In this document: positions 24,168 to 35,329 of the stretch, piece after piece
How the letters are laid out: each line of letters starts with the position of its first letter
Position numbering within the stretch: position 1 is the stretch's first letter
Source: Effrenium voratum
Lineage: Eukaryota > Sar > Dinophyceae > Suessiales > Symbiodiniaceae
NCBI GenBank assembly: GCA_963377175.1
Contig: CAUJNA010003101.1
Location: 476,001-540,000, forward strand
Length of the DNA: 64,000 bases
Direction of reading: 5' to 3'
Position numbers and translations under genes: made by a program
The notes under the pieces: model-generated
The model's database searches: none
Told to the model about the DNA's origin: nothing
What the model saw: only the letters and a program-made list of their open reading frames with translations

Positions 24168-26650
24168 CTGCGAATCCAGCAACATGCAATCGACGCGGCT
24201 CCGAGCAAAAAGGGGGCATGCTGATATGTTCAGCCTTGAAATTTGAGAAGATTTGAACCCTTTGGGCTGCATCGAAGTGTGCTGGACAACAATTCTGAGG
24301 GGGCCTGAATTTTGAGCGAGCACACACACACAGTCCCTTTTAGGCCGAAGAATGAGCTCCCTGCACTGATGGGCGTGCCCCTTGCCTTGAAGTTTAGACC
24401 TGATCTGCCCAACCGTGAGTTGCCATCGAGGCATGAAGGAACGAAATGGCGTATGTCTTTCCTGGCGCATCCAAATATCCTGTTCACCAGGAGAGTGAAA
24501 TCCAGCTCTCTATTGCCTGGTCCTTACATGTCCTTACCCATCTCCTTTGCAGAAAGCAAACTACCCGTTGACCTGTTGTCCCTTAAAAAGCCAACAATGC
24601 CTGTGTGGTTCAACTGTTATCCTCTTCCCGTGCTGTTGTTAATATGTTTGCCATCTGCCAAACCCTGAATTTGAAATAGTAGCGAGACCAGTGCTTGACC
24701 ACTCGCCGCCTTTTCCTCCTTTCATGACGAGCACAACGAGGAATATGCTAGCAACATAGCGCGCGGCTTCGGTTTTGTTCTTGCATCATCTGTGTGCAGG
24801 AAGGCTGAGGCCGGGCCAGCCAAACAAACGACTCGCCGACCCAGCCGCCGGCCCCCGCAACGCCCATGAAATGCCCCCCCGCAAAAAAGAAAAGAAAACA
24901 CAAATGGCCCGAAGGAGTTTACTTCAACCATTTGATAGCCGTTGGGGCCGCACTGGGAATGCGTTCCCTGTTTTCAAAGAACTCAGATTCTGGCATGCTC
25001 GGGGGGACCAAGGGTTGTCTGTCAGCTTCAGCAAACTGATGCAGCTATCTGTCAAAACCCATACCCAGTTGCCAAACACTGTCAAACCATGGGTTTGTTC
25101 TCCACGCATGTTCCAAGGTATTCGCCAGGGAACAGTTGTACAAGCATCAAAAGGGGTTGATGTCTGGTTCAAAACTATGTGTAAGGTGTGCGCGCTACAC
25201 ATCAAGTCGCGGTGTTGCCCACCCTCAACATTCAGGCCCCATCACCCGAAGCCAAACTCATTCCGGGGTTGCAGCGAATTCTGGGCTTCCTTTTGGATGG
25301 CTCGAAAACGAGGTCAGAGAAAAACCGTCTCATGTTTCGGCCCATCCCACGTGCGCAAGCCGCCTATCCAACATCGCTATCCGACGCGCCTCACCAGCCT
25401 GGAATTTCAGCGTGCCGTCGGTGGGCTTCCGCAGCAATTTCTTTGGCCTCGGGCATTGGAACTTTGACAAGTGGGTAAGGGGTTGGCAAGTTGTTGCAAG
25501 CTTTTGCACGTCGGCTGAGCCAGATTAGTAGTTGCTGCAGTTCCTGATTTCGTGATTGATCGGAACATCCTGTTCTCACTCATTCCTCCCCTCCTTCCCA
25601 ATCATGCCTGAGCGGTGAATGCCAGGAGGGAGGATGGTTCCCGCCATTGTCAAGAGCAGAACTCTCTCTTGAAGCAACAACACAAGCTTTACACTTTTGA
25701 CCTTTCTGTGTGGAACCCGGGTGCAACTATCTCTGGATCAAATTGATGGGGCTGCATAGTGCCCATGTCAAAAGCCAATCTTGAGACCCGGTTCTGCAGG
25801 AAAAAAAATAAACCTTTCACATACATGACCAACTGGGAGCCCCGCTCGTCTAAAGATCGAACAAGTTGTTCCCAACTAAATGTCAAGTTCACAGGCTCCT
25901 CAGCACACATCTACGTTGTTCTTGTTGCGTGCTGATATCTCTCCCAAATGGGAAGCACTTGACACGAAGCATGCCTGCCTCATAATTGCTTTGGAAACGT
26001 CAAAAAAAACATTCGGCCCTGACTCTGCTTGCGCCAACGCTTTTTGACTGTGCAATTCTGATCCTGTGCGTAGCACGGCCTGTGTCTCACTGCACAACGT
26101 GAACCTTAAGAGAGCAAGGCCCGCAAATGCATGGGCAGCCCTTGTTGTGGGCTGCGGAATGCTGCAACCTCCGACCCACGTAAGCTGTACAAAGAACAAG
26201 AGGATTGGTCAAGTCGGAGAGCTGCACAAGAGATTGGACATGCAATTCACTGCAGCACCTGTGGTTGTCAAAGGTCCTCCACATGCTTGATTTGATTGAA
26301 TGGAAGGCCATCTTTGCAAAACAACAGGTGCTTCCAACTGTAGCGCCTGCGTTGGTTTAGCAGGGCACAGCGGGGCAGTTGTTAAGCATACGGCCGATCA
26401 GCTCGGAACCCCATCCGACGCCAACGTGCAATGGCCAGCTCCCTGCAAACTGACGAAAATCGGCCCGAGGAGAGAAACCGAGGCCATTGCTACATGATCT
26501 TGAACCGGTCACATGGGAGCCAACCTGCCTGAAACTGAACGACTAGCAGTTCGGTCTCAAGCCGGGTGTTAAAGTATTGATGCCAGGCCGTTCCAACCCA
26601 TGGCATTTCTACATTGGGTCCGGGAGAACAATCATAGATTAGAGTCAGCG
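24168..26650. other. Intron/intergenic; no firm gene
   Basis: No recognisable domain. A minus-strand segment at about 25470-25391 has two plausible short frames (VKVPMPEAKEIAAEAHRRH or LLRKPTDGTLKFQAG) next to splice-like signals, but neither can be preferred. Confidence 0.35.
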
Positions 26651-26679
26651 TCTACTGCGCCTCTACCGCGGGCGTCAAA

Positions 26680-26925
26680 ACCATTGCTTGCTCCGGGTCA
26701 TTGGGCAGGCTGCAAGCGCCTGCCTCATCCAACACGACCTGGACGCGAGCAATTTCTACGGTGTCGCGGTAGACTCGGACGCCTCCATGATGTCCTGTGC
26801 CTGACAGGCTCTTCCATCCGTCCATCTGCTTGGCAGCAGCGGTCATGATCGCTTGCCGCACGTCATCCCGCGCCAGCTCGTGCGCAGTTATCTTCCTAAG
26901 GCTCGAAGCAATCAGCTTATCCATG
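26680..26925 (-). CDS. Candidate exon or retroelement remnant
   Basis: An open minus frame of about 80 codons: LIASSLRKITAHELARDDVR, then AIMTAAAKQMDGWKSLSG and GGVRVYRDTVEIARVQVVL. Two readings are possible. The 'A..K..D.W' pattern recalls the region just before the reverse transcriptase of Ty1/copia polyproteins. The 'W..L....GGVRVYR' segment recalls the start of a START lipid-binding domain. Neither is strong. It sits 200 bp downstream of the last recognised kinase exon, so a kinase exon cannot be excluded, but it does not match a PUA domain. Confidence 0.35.
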
Positions 26926-27074
26926 GCACATGAACTCCCAGCAACCAAAGAGGACTTGCCTTTGCATTGCTTCCAAAGGAAAGCCAAGACAAAAATCCCC
27001 ACCGCTTTCCATCATTTGCGTTTGCTCGAAAATGCGGGGACCCAAAACGATTGGTGTTCTGTTGGTTGTTGCGT

Positions 27075-27108
27075 TCAAGCCAACCAAAAAGGGGGACCCG
27101 GCTATGGA
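27075..27108. repeat. Intronic repeat, TTGGTTGGCTTGAACG family
   Basis: On the minus strand CCCCCTTTTTGGTTGGCTTG lies about 25 bp after the likely end of kinase exon 8. Related copies are at about 54747-54770 (CCCCTTTTGGTTGGCTTGAA on the minus strand) and, more diverged, at about 27605-27640 and 10790-10815. Confidence 0.6.
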
Positions 27109-27129
27109 TGTTCCAAGCGAGGCGCGCAT

Positions 27130-27233
27130 CGCCGACCACTGGCAGGCTCAGAATCCAGCGCTCCCTCTCCGAGGCCTGCTCGCCCTCGGGCGCCTCGAAG
27201 AAGGTGCCCATGGGCTCCTCGGTTTTGTTCTCG
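27130..27233 (-). CDS. Glutamate 5-kinase exon 8 (lead into PUA region)
   Basis: Reads EEPMGTFFEAPEGEQASERE then RWILSLPVVGDA, aligning with the 'GT-L/F-F...R..WI' stretch between kinase core and PUA domain. The acceptor TGAAG|CGAGAAC keeps phase with exon 7. An acceptor a few bases further in is possible. The donor (several GC options) is not resolved. Confidence 0.7.
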
Positions 27234-27265
27234 CTTCAGACCCCGGCACAGGGAAAACAAACATG

Positions 27266-27301
<36 letters not shown>

Positions 27302-30300
27302 TATTTAAAGAAGTGTCCGATTGTTCGATTATTCGATTCTTCGCCCGTTTCCGCCGGGCCCTTGTCAAGCCCACCCTCCAAGTTTCAAGGGGAAAAAACG
27401 ATGGCTTCCTTGTTTGAACCATGTTGAACCATTGCGTGTTTTGAAATCATCCTCGCTGGCATCGCTGATCACGGAATCGGAGCTGGATTTGCACTGCGTG
27501 GACTCCGCCTCGTCCTGCCAAAAAAGACATCACACAGGACTCGCTGTACGTTGTTCTTCTCAAAATCAGGGACCCCTCCAGGAGGTCGCTTTTGGTTTCC
27601 TCTTCAAACCAAGCCAAAAGGGGATCCCTCATTTTGAGGAACGCCCATATTTCCCCTTTGAACATTTTTGAACATCACTCCAAAAGAAGCTAAGCTTAAA
27701 TGAGTGGTGCTCGAAACCCGGCCGGCAAGGTCCTGGGGCCAATGGCCGTAGGCCGGAAATCCAAAGGTACCAAAAGTCGACTCGACCCAAGATGATGCGA
27801 AGAATCAAAGGTGGTCGGGCCTGTCACCTACTTAAAATCCACTCACCTGGGGTTTAGACAGTGGCGCAGCTGACCGGTCAGAGAGCCCAAACCCTTCAAA
27901 CATTGTCTGTTTTTGCATGCAGCTGTTTTGGCAAAACGGCGATGTGCTTGATCCCACAATTTCTAGTGCTCGCTGCCCTCGTAAACAAGAAAGCAAATTC
28001 CGAAGGCTAAGTGGCTGTGAGCTCTGTGGGCTATACATTGTCAACGCCCTCGCAACACTCGCTGGATCCCTCAAGCAACTCAAGCACTATGAGTATCCGA
28101 CAACACACGAACCAAAGTTCGCACCAAAAGCTGGGGCGCAGAATCTGAGTCCTGGTTGTACAAGAGCACAACAAAGTTAGGGTAGAAGCGAATCCCCCCC
28201 GGAGAGCCGCCGCCCGATTTTGCGTCACCCGTGGCTGTGTGATGCGAAGGCCTCATGCAGAAGAATTGAGCTTAGGAGTGCCCAACGCGCAGGCTGTGGT
28301 TGAGTTGAGCAACATGAGCCTGTAAACCTATCGAAGAACGTGCTAAGCTACGCTTGCCCACGCTCGCCCGGGTTGTTAAGGAGCACTGCGCGTCAGTTTG
28401 CTTAAGAACAGGCAAGCTGCTCGCCCCTCCTTATCTGAAACAGAGCGCCTCTAACACCTCTAACGACTCAAAAAGCGGTACAGCTCCAGCAATCTGCCAT
28501 GTCATGGTTGCAACAACTTCGAACTGACCGCTGAAACACCGGCAAGGCTTAATCTCAATGTCCACCGACAGCGGGGCGTCAAACAAAGCAAGCCTCGGAC
28601 AGGCTAACCTTCTTCCGACCTTTTACTTTGAAGGGTCGCAGGCATGGAACGCCTAAGCTCTTTAGCACTTTGAAGCCAACTTTGTTAGGCGCCAATACCC
28701 GACGTCATTGGGTTCGAATTTGGAGGCTGTCCAGACTACTAAAGTCGAAGCTGGGACGACTGGCGTGAAAGTTGGCGCAGAAAGGGCTTCTGTTCGATCC
28801 GTCCATCAACGCACGTCAGCCGACTTGAAACTTAAGACAGGACAGGCGTATGGACTCCAGCCTCTTCAAGCCGGACGTAGCCAGGTGGCTGTGTTTCTGA
28901 CCCTTTCCTGATCACAAGCTTGCAGAATTAACACCCTGTGTCAAGCACTGAGATCTGACTGGCCCAGTGCCAGGACTGGCTTCTGAGCGAACCTTCTCCG
29001 TGGCGAACCTGCGGGGTAGTTCTTATAACTTGCGCCCAAAAGGGTTCTTAGAACCGCCTCAGAACCTAAAACGGGTTCTAAGTGGGTTCTTAGAATCTCA
29101 AACCGGGTTCTCAGAACCGGTTCTGAGAATGAGGAACGATGTGTTCTTAGAAACGGTTCTCAAAGAAGGTCTCGCGTGCGGCCTTTAACGTTCAGCTTTT
29201 CTTCTGGAGGCATGCCTCCCGGGTTGGATGCACTTGCGCCTTGTGCGACATGCTCCTGTTCAACCCAACGCATTGAGAAGTGCGGGCAAACCGCGCCCGT
29301 AGGTGTCTCAAACAAACGCAAGGCGCGTCGCGAGCTTCTCTTGCGGCGCCGGTGAAGGGCTGCGCTTTCAAGCCTTGAGGAGGGTTGGCACCCTTGTAGT
29401 CTGAGGGCGGCAAGGGCGCTCCTTGGGCCTCCCGAGCAAGTCTGAGGAACAATGGCGCTCCCATAGATCATGTGGAGCAATGGTGCCTGAAAGTTGCAAA
29501 AAGAGCCACGGCGCTATGAGGCATTCACAGGCCGCGTGCTGCGCGCTCACCGATCTGGCCCTGCTGACGCTACCTTTCAGAAGGCTGCCCTTTCTACGAC
29601 GGGCGACGCTCAAGTATCAACACAATTCGATCTCAAGCGAACACAAATCGAACACAAACGCTTCTCTGCGCTCACAACTACGTGTGCCCATGTGACCTCA
29701 CACCAGCGTGGAAGCCAACGAACGCATTTTTTAACAGTCCTTTGGAGGGCCAGAGTCAAAGGCCTGCTTGCTGGGGGCCTAGAGTATGCCCTTGCTTTGA
29801 CATCTTAGTTTGAGGCTCGCTTCTTGTTGACAAAGCTGGAAACCTTGCAAGGTGTTGCGCCCTGGTCAAGGAAACTTCAATGAAGGCATGTCCAATTTTG
29901 CTGCCATGTTAATTCAAGAGGCCCATCCTGGTCTCGAAGAAGTTCATGCGTGTCGAGGGGGAAACATGGCCGACGTTTGGTTGTGCTGTTGCACGTGGTC
30001 CTCCGCCTAGCCTTCCCTGTGGAGCCACACAGGGGAGGGGGGTTCTGAGAACCTTCCCGGGGGTCTAAGCTACACTGAGTCAGACATCGAAGGGGGCACG
30101 GGTCTCCGGGGGGCTGATATGTTTCTTCCTGAAAGTCAGCAAAAATAACTAGATTGAAAATGACAGACTCTTGTCAGCAGGCTGGATGTGGCACAGAGGG
30201 TGATGTGAGAATGATTGCACGGACTTCATGAAGGCGTCCAACATGAAGCCAGCAACCATCAATCACAAGGGGACCGTGGATTCATGCGCCTGTCCTCCAA

Positions 30301-33300
30301 AGCCGACAGGAAGCTGTAGATGCGCTCCGGGTGCTTGCCGTGCAAAATTCCGCAGGGGATGCCCGCGCAGTGGGCGGTCCGTGCGGCTGCGATCTTGGTG
30401 CCCATGCCCCCGGTTCCAAGCGCAGTGCCTGGAATCAACCCTCAAGGGTAGAATGCTCAGCTTCCCTCGTTGTGGTGGTTCGGTTCAAGTTCAGCATGCT
30501 GTTTCAAGCCCTTGCCCATGTTCTTGCTTTGTTGGGCTAATTATGCATACATCTGTACAGCAGTTGGATGAATCGTGGGCCTGGACATGGCAGGCTTTGG
30601 GCATTGCTCGTTTGGAGGCATACGTGAGGTTGCACAACAATCACGCCTCTCTGTGGCCTCCGACATTCAACAAACTGAGCAACGCTGGCGCCACGAATTG
30701 CTTGGCCGCCAAATCAACTGAATTTGTGTGATTAGGATGTAGATCAAGATACTATGTTCATCATACACCTCAAACGTAGCTACCCACCTCTTTGCTTGTC
30801 TCAGCGTGAGCCAAGGGCAGGCAGCATTTGTGCCATGAATCAAGGTGGTTGCCAAAACAGGGATTTGCCATTGTGGATGCTTCCTGGAGCCCTCTTGGTT
30901 GAAAAGAAGGTGAACAAGTTAAAATATGTTTTCCGACATGCGTCCGAGCTTAGGAAGCATCCATTTGCAACAAAGTTGTGCGCAATCAAGCACGTTGTGA
31001 TTCTGGCTGCGGTCTCTGGAACCGTGTCGAAGGGTCGTCCCCCTGAAGCACAGCCATTCAGCAACCTCGCATTCACAACCAAACCCCGGTCCCCAATCAA
31101 AGAAGAAAAGGAGCACCGACAAGGAACAGCACATCCCAGGGACCGCCTTTTGGCGAACTTCGGGTTTCGGACATGGCCATGGTCAAACCCCGTACCCCCA
31201 GTGAACATCCCAATCCCCACTAACATAGGTTCTAAAATGGGTGGTGCGTCTACCCCAAAATGGGATCTCATCGGTTTTGCCGGTTTCGCCGCCAGAAGCA
31301 AAGAGTCGCCTGGCTCTCGGGTGTCCACCTTCAGCTCGAAGGCCTCGCTGACCACCTTCATGGGCTCTGCAGTGGGGTCCACCTCGTTATACGGGAAGCT
31401 CAACATCGGCCCTCTGACCCGAAAAAATGGAACATCAAGGAAGCCTTTTTTAGGGGGTTGACCAGTTTTAACAGTAAAACCCTGCCAAAGCAGAAGGGTA
31501 AGCTGGTGCCACCAGAATGTCTGAGTGCTGCTTTGCGTGATTGCTGACATCGTTGACAAGGCCTGGTTGTTGGGAAGCCCATGTTGCAGCCAACCCTGGA
31601 AAGAACCGGACAGCCGGACATTTGCGAAGAGGAATGGACCGAGCCTGCGCTGAAAACCGGTTTCACATGGGTTGAAAAAACAACCCCGTGGACAACCCTT
31701 GTATCCTTATGCCCTAGTGTCGGTCAGTATCGTTTTTTCCTCTGCATCGGTTTGCAGTGTTTTGGCAGCTCTATCTCGAAAGTCGTGACTTTTCCGTACA
31801 AGTGTAGTATGCGAAGTACACTCTGCCAGCTCCCAGCTCCAGCTGGAAAGTCGCAACTTTTCAGTACAAGTGTAGTACGCAAAGTACATTTTGGCAGCTC
31901 CAGCTGGAAAGTCGCAACTTTTCAGTAGTATGCGCAGTAGACTTTGGCAGCTCCGGGTCGAAAATCGCTGCTTTTCAGCGCAAGTAAGTTTTTCAGTACA
32001 AATGTGGTACACAAAGTGCATTTTGGCAGCTCCAGGGAAGGCTGCAGGGCAGCTGGTTGGATTCGGCGTGGCGGCCACTGAGTTGGGTATCGGTTGGGTA
32101 TCGGTTTGGGTATCGGTTTGGGCCCTGCAAATTTACGATTCCGCGATCTTGGCTTGACAACTTGGACCTGATGTGTGTCTTCATGGCTTCTGGGGGTATC
32201 GGTTTTTATTCCTCTGTATCGGTTTACAATGGTTTTGGCCTGCGAAACAAGTTAAGGGACGCCCCCTTACAGAACGAAAAGGCGCGGGGTATTTTTTTCA
32301 GCCCACATGGCTTCACACCTCGCATGGCCCCAAGCAATTAGGCCTTCGTTGCACAGGTTTCCATTGCAAATGGCTCCCGGCCCCCCCGTTTCTCACCAAT
32401 ACGCCATCTCAGTCTCGTGGCGTTGGGGTTGGCGGTGTAGAGGTAGTCCACGTCTGTGAACAAGAACACCCCGTCGGCTTGCAGCTGCACGGCGGTCAGC
32501 GCCGCCAGGTTGTCGTTGTCCCCGAAGCGCATGCCTCGGGGCTGAAAATTATTTTGGCATCTCTGGGAGGGGGAGGCGGGCGGGGGCGCCAGGGCAGGGG
32601 CCAAATTGTTCGACAATGTGTAGAGCCCTCATGCCTGAACCAAAGGGCGCTCAAACACTCTGAGTCTGTTTCCCATACTGAGCAAACACGAGAAGCCTGA
32701 AGAGGCAATAGAAATCAGGTTCGGGGTTGGTTCCAAAATCCATCCCAACACTGCTGGCTCAAATGGGTGTCACACCTGAGGACACATTTGGGGATGGTTA
32801 AAAAAGGGGTGCTTTGTGTGAAGGGGGGGGGGTGTTTTCTGACACATACCCAGATGATTGTCTAGCTGGAGAGCTGGAGGAGGCATTATCCCGTTATTCA
32901 TCAAGAGCACTAGCCAGCCTGGGATCACTGCTTACCAGTTTATCCATTCCATGCATCGCAAGCTCCATCTTCTGAGTACCGACTACTCCGAAGCCTGGTG
33001 GTTCCTTCCAAGAATCCCAAATCCAACGCCACAGTCTCAGTTCTGGAGGGCCATCACTCAGATCTCACCCCACCGGCCCTCAGATCCAGTCACAAACACC
33101 CAAGCACACCAGTGCCAGTGCTCGAGAGCCCTCACGCGCCAAAACAGCCAAGCTCTTGCCAAAGACGCCAAACAAAATGCCGCCTGCCCAACATACATGG
33201 GGTCTCTCAAAATTGGGAGACCAAGCCCTGCCCAAAGAAAACACTTGCTATCAAGCATATTTAGAAACTTAGCAAAACATACACGCTCGAACTGTTTGGT

Positions 33301-35329
33301 CCCAGGTGCCATCCGTGTTGGTGGTGTCGTTCTCGTTGATGATGGGAACAACGCCCGCCTGGAGGCAGGCTTCGATGGTGTTTCGGATCTCGGTCCAGCG
33401 CTGCTGTTCCTCAGAACTGAACGAGACTCTCAGAAAAAGAAGCCGAGGTATCACCAACAGCAGATCAGAACTCCCCCAAACCACCCCAGAGCCTGTTTGG
33501 GCAGAGACCCCACAACTTCAAAAACTTTCAGCTGTTGGGGAAAAAAGAAGCAGAGTCCCATAGCCCCGGAACCTCTCTGGAACCCTACCGGCCCTACCGG
33601 AATCTGCCCCAGACCACGTGGCTGTCTTTGCGAGCTTCTCTGAACAAACACGGGTCGATTCATTGAGATTGGAACCAGCCTTATCCTGAAGCCTGCTTGC
33701 ACTTGACAATTCAAAATGTGCCGTACCTTCCGCATTCTGTTTAGGGATCAAAGCAGGTGGCATCCCCAAGAGCAACCCCCGCAACTCTTGGGTGAACCCA
33801 ACCTGCAGCAGCTCCGAACCACTCTGAACCCCACTGCTCCATACCAACAGGAACCCAATCCTGCAACTGCTTCACGCAACCCTCCGGAACCCTGTTCAGC
33901 AACCCTTCCATAGAACCCTTGGACCTTCCGAAACCCTTGGGAAACCTCCGTAGCCGTAGGAACCGCTCCATGTAATTCCGGAACCCTCCGAAACCCTGTC
34001 CAGCAACCGCTCCATGGAACCCCATGCCATGGAATCCATGGAACTTTCTGCAACCCTCCGGGACCTGCCCAGCAACTTCCCGGAACCTTCCATAAACCCC
34101 ACAACCTTCTTCAGAGCTGCTGCGGACCACTCCGGAGTTTTTGTTTGGGCAGAGACGCCATAGCCTTTAGCTGTTCGGGATGAAAGAACAACAAGAGGTG
34201 TGTCTTGCTGAGTGCTGCCGCGGCTCCAGGAAGTCACGCTGGCTAACCAGCAACTGCGCCACGCGAACGCCCACCGTCTCGAAGAGCTCTGAGTAGATGC
34301 GCATGATGCCTCTGCCACCATGGGGAAATGGGGGGAGGACTTGTTGTTTTGCTTTCACTGCGTCAGTTAAGTAAAACAGGAGAACCGGAATTTTGCCAGA
34401 TTCGTAAGAATCTACTGCCTCGACCGGAATGCAAAAAGAAAAACAGTGACCACGGGTAAGTTTGGTTCCCCAACGGGAAAGCCGAAACTCCGCCCCAAAA
34501 CAACTTGGACGCCGCTCCGCGCGCCGGGCTCTGCCGGGCTGCGGCTCTGGCCCACCCCCGCCACCGCGCGCTTCATCTCCGGGTCAGTTGGCTTCTTCTC
34601 AAGGCCCAGCTCCCGGCAGCCCATGCCGACAGCTCCTACCCCGGCTCCGGGCGTCTCGTTCAAGGGAAAACCCGAAAACCCCCCCGTTGGTATATGGCTT
34701 CCAGCGGAAAACCAAGAGGAAAACCACATTTTTGTTGCGGGGCCCCAACAGAAAAGACACACCCAAAGATAGCCAAATCCAACTTTCTTGGGGTTGACCC
34801 TTCTGGGGTCAAGTAATCCAAGCCAAAAAGCCAACAAGGAAAAGGCTGCCACTGAACAACTCACCCTTTGGTGGGAATCATTTACATGAGAATGTGCGCC
34901 CGCCAAGCTTTTCTTTTTGATGGTATTCCCATGAAAATTGATGGCAGTTGACTGCAATTTTCTCCAATGGCTGTCTTTGCCGGGATGGAGCTCGCTCGTG
35001 TTCACATGGTTTTGAATGCAAAAGCCCTCTTCAGCTGGCCAGTTGTTTAAGCAAACAACCGGAACAAAAACAAATAAAGAAGAAACTAACATGATGGCAA
35101 CTTGCTGCATTTGACGCATGCCATCTAAGTGCGCCTGTCCTGAGGAAACCAATACGACCTTGTAGTTCTTGTGGATCAAGTCAGAAATCACTTCCACTAG
35201 TCTGGAGAGGTTGGCCACGTTGACGCGCTGTCCTCGTTCATCCGAAGTCATAATGGTGGAGGTGCCCACCTTCAGCACAAGCACGCTGGAGTCAGCCTTG
35301 GCGTCAACCTTCATGGCATCAACCGTCAT
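27130..35329 (-). CDS. Glutamate 5-kinase (gene span, 8 exons)
   Basis: ATP-dependent phosphorylation of L-glutamate to gamma-glutamyl phosphate, the first step of proline synthesis. Eight minus-strand exons (listed separately) join in consistent phase and give the amino-acid-kinase fold in family order: KVGTSTI near the N terminus, VSSGAVGMG, VGQSRIMRIY, LLVSQRDF, VVPIINENDTT, RFGDNDNLAAL, LFTDVDYLYTANP and GTGGMGTKIAAAR, then an ERERWIL segment like that leading into the PUA domain of bacterial ProB. Eukaryotic plants and animals usually carry this activity fused to the reductase (P5CS). No reductase motif was found here, so this looks like a stand-alone, bacterial-type kinase. All seven introns start GC or GA rather than GT. 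The Met at 35329 gives a short leader before the core, so a targeting peptide would need an upstream exon. The PUA end is not resolved. Confidence 0.9.
27267..27302. repeat. (TA)n microsatellite
   Basis: About 16 TA units, lying just upstream (on the minus strand) of kinase exon 8, inside the preceding intron. Confidence 0.95.
29036..29165. repeat. Cluster of GGTTCTNAGAACC palindromes
   Basis: Seven or more copies of GGGTTCTTAGAACC, CGGGTTCTCAGAACCGG and related self-complementary words within 130 bp. A further copy (GGTTCTGAGAACC) is at about 30040. It lies in the intron between kinase exons 7 and 8. Confidence 0.8.
30290..30428 (-). CDS. Glutamate 5-kinase exon 7 (GTGGMGTK)
   Basis: ATTCCAG|GC acceptor and GGACAG|GC donor. 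Encodes TALGTGGMGTKIAAARTAHC, the conserved nucleotide-binding and regulatory-loop segment, then AGIPCGILHGKHPERIYSFL. The split codon G|GC with exon 6 gives REPGTALGTGG. Confidence 0.92.
31174..31272. repeat. Intronic repeat family 'CCCAGTGAACATCCC', copy 1
   Basis: About 97 bp with CCCCCAGTGAACATCCCAAT, ACATAGGTTCTAAAATGGGT and CCCAAAATGGGA. It lies about 40 bp inside the intron that follows kinase exon 6. Closely related copies at 42235 and 44085 sit in the same place relative to other donors. Confidence 0.85.
31310..31382 (-). CDS. Glutamate 5-kinase exon 6
   Basis: Encodes VDPTAEPMKVVSEAFELKVD then TREPG. Acceptor ACGAG|GTG and donor CCAG|GC. Phase joins LYTANPN of exon 5 to VDPTAEPM, matching the 'LYT-x-(D/N)P...A.P' stretch of the family. 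Confidence 0.85.
31758..32040. repeat. Tandem repeat of about 60 bp in a kinase intron
   Basis: Four to five units containing GGCAGCTCCAGCTGGAAAGT, CGCAACTTTTCAGTACAAGT and GTAGTACGCAAAGTACATTT, with internal deletions in later units. It is followed by a short (GGTATCGGTTTG)n run at about 32088-32130. It lies in the intron between exons 5 and 6. Confidence 0.85.
32422..32534 (-). CDS. Glutamate 5-kinase exon 5 (FGDND, TDVDYLY)
   Basis: Acceptor CCGAG|GC and donor CCAAC|GC. Encodes MRFGDNDNLAALTAVQLQAD then GVFLFTDVDYLYTANPN, two hallmark blocks of glutamate 5-kinase. The Asp residues of FGDND and TDVD contribute to substrate and nucleotide binding in the family. The donor assignment depends on keeping phase with exon 6. 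Confidence 0.9.
33310..33416 (-). CDS. Glutamate 5-kinase exon 4 (VVPIINENDT)
   Basis: Acceptor TTCAG|TTC and donor GATG|GC. Encodes SEEQQRWTEIRNTIEACLQA then GVVPIINENDTTNTDG. The IINEND block is the glutamate-binding signature of the family. Confidence 0.93.
33815..34110. repeat. Degenerate GGAACCCTCCG / CCATGGAACC minisatellite
   Basis: About 300 bp of AACCCTTCC, GAAACCCT, CTCCGGAACC and TCCATGGAACC words between kinase exons 4 and 3. No coding. Confidence 0.7.
34219..34309 (-). CDS. Glutamate 5-kinase exon 3
   Basis: Acceptor CAGAG|GC and donor CCGCG|GC. Encodes IMRIYSELFETVGVRVAQLL then VSQRDFLEPR, the helix and strand after VGQS. Join to exon 2 through C|GC gives VGQSRIMRIY. Confidence 0.92.
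34543..34635 (-). CDS. Glutamate 5-kinase exon 2
   Basis: Acceptor GTAG|GAG and donor AGCC|GC. Encodes AVGMGCRELGLEKKPTDPEM then KRAVAGVGQS. The first base pair completes the Gly of SSGAVGMG started in exon 1. Confidence 0.92.
35140..35329 (-). CDS. Glutamate 5-kinase exon 1
   Basis: Starts at the first in-frame ATG (35329-35327); a second Met follows five codons later at 35314. Encodes SSVLVLKVGTSTIMTS, NVANLSRLVEVISDLIHKNY and KVVLVSSG. Continuity with exon 2 requires the intron to begin GACAGG after TCCTCAG, a GA-AG intron. No other joint gives both the right frame and SSGAVG. There is no obvious targeting sequence between the Met and the core. Confidence 0.9.

Noticed and set aside
30840..31559. 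One 239-codon minus-strand frame as a single protein
   Set aside because: Only the part at 31310-31382 matches glutamate 5-kinase; the rest of the frame is intron that happens to be open, including the dispersed repeat.
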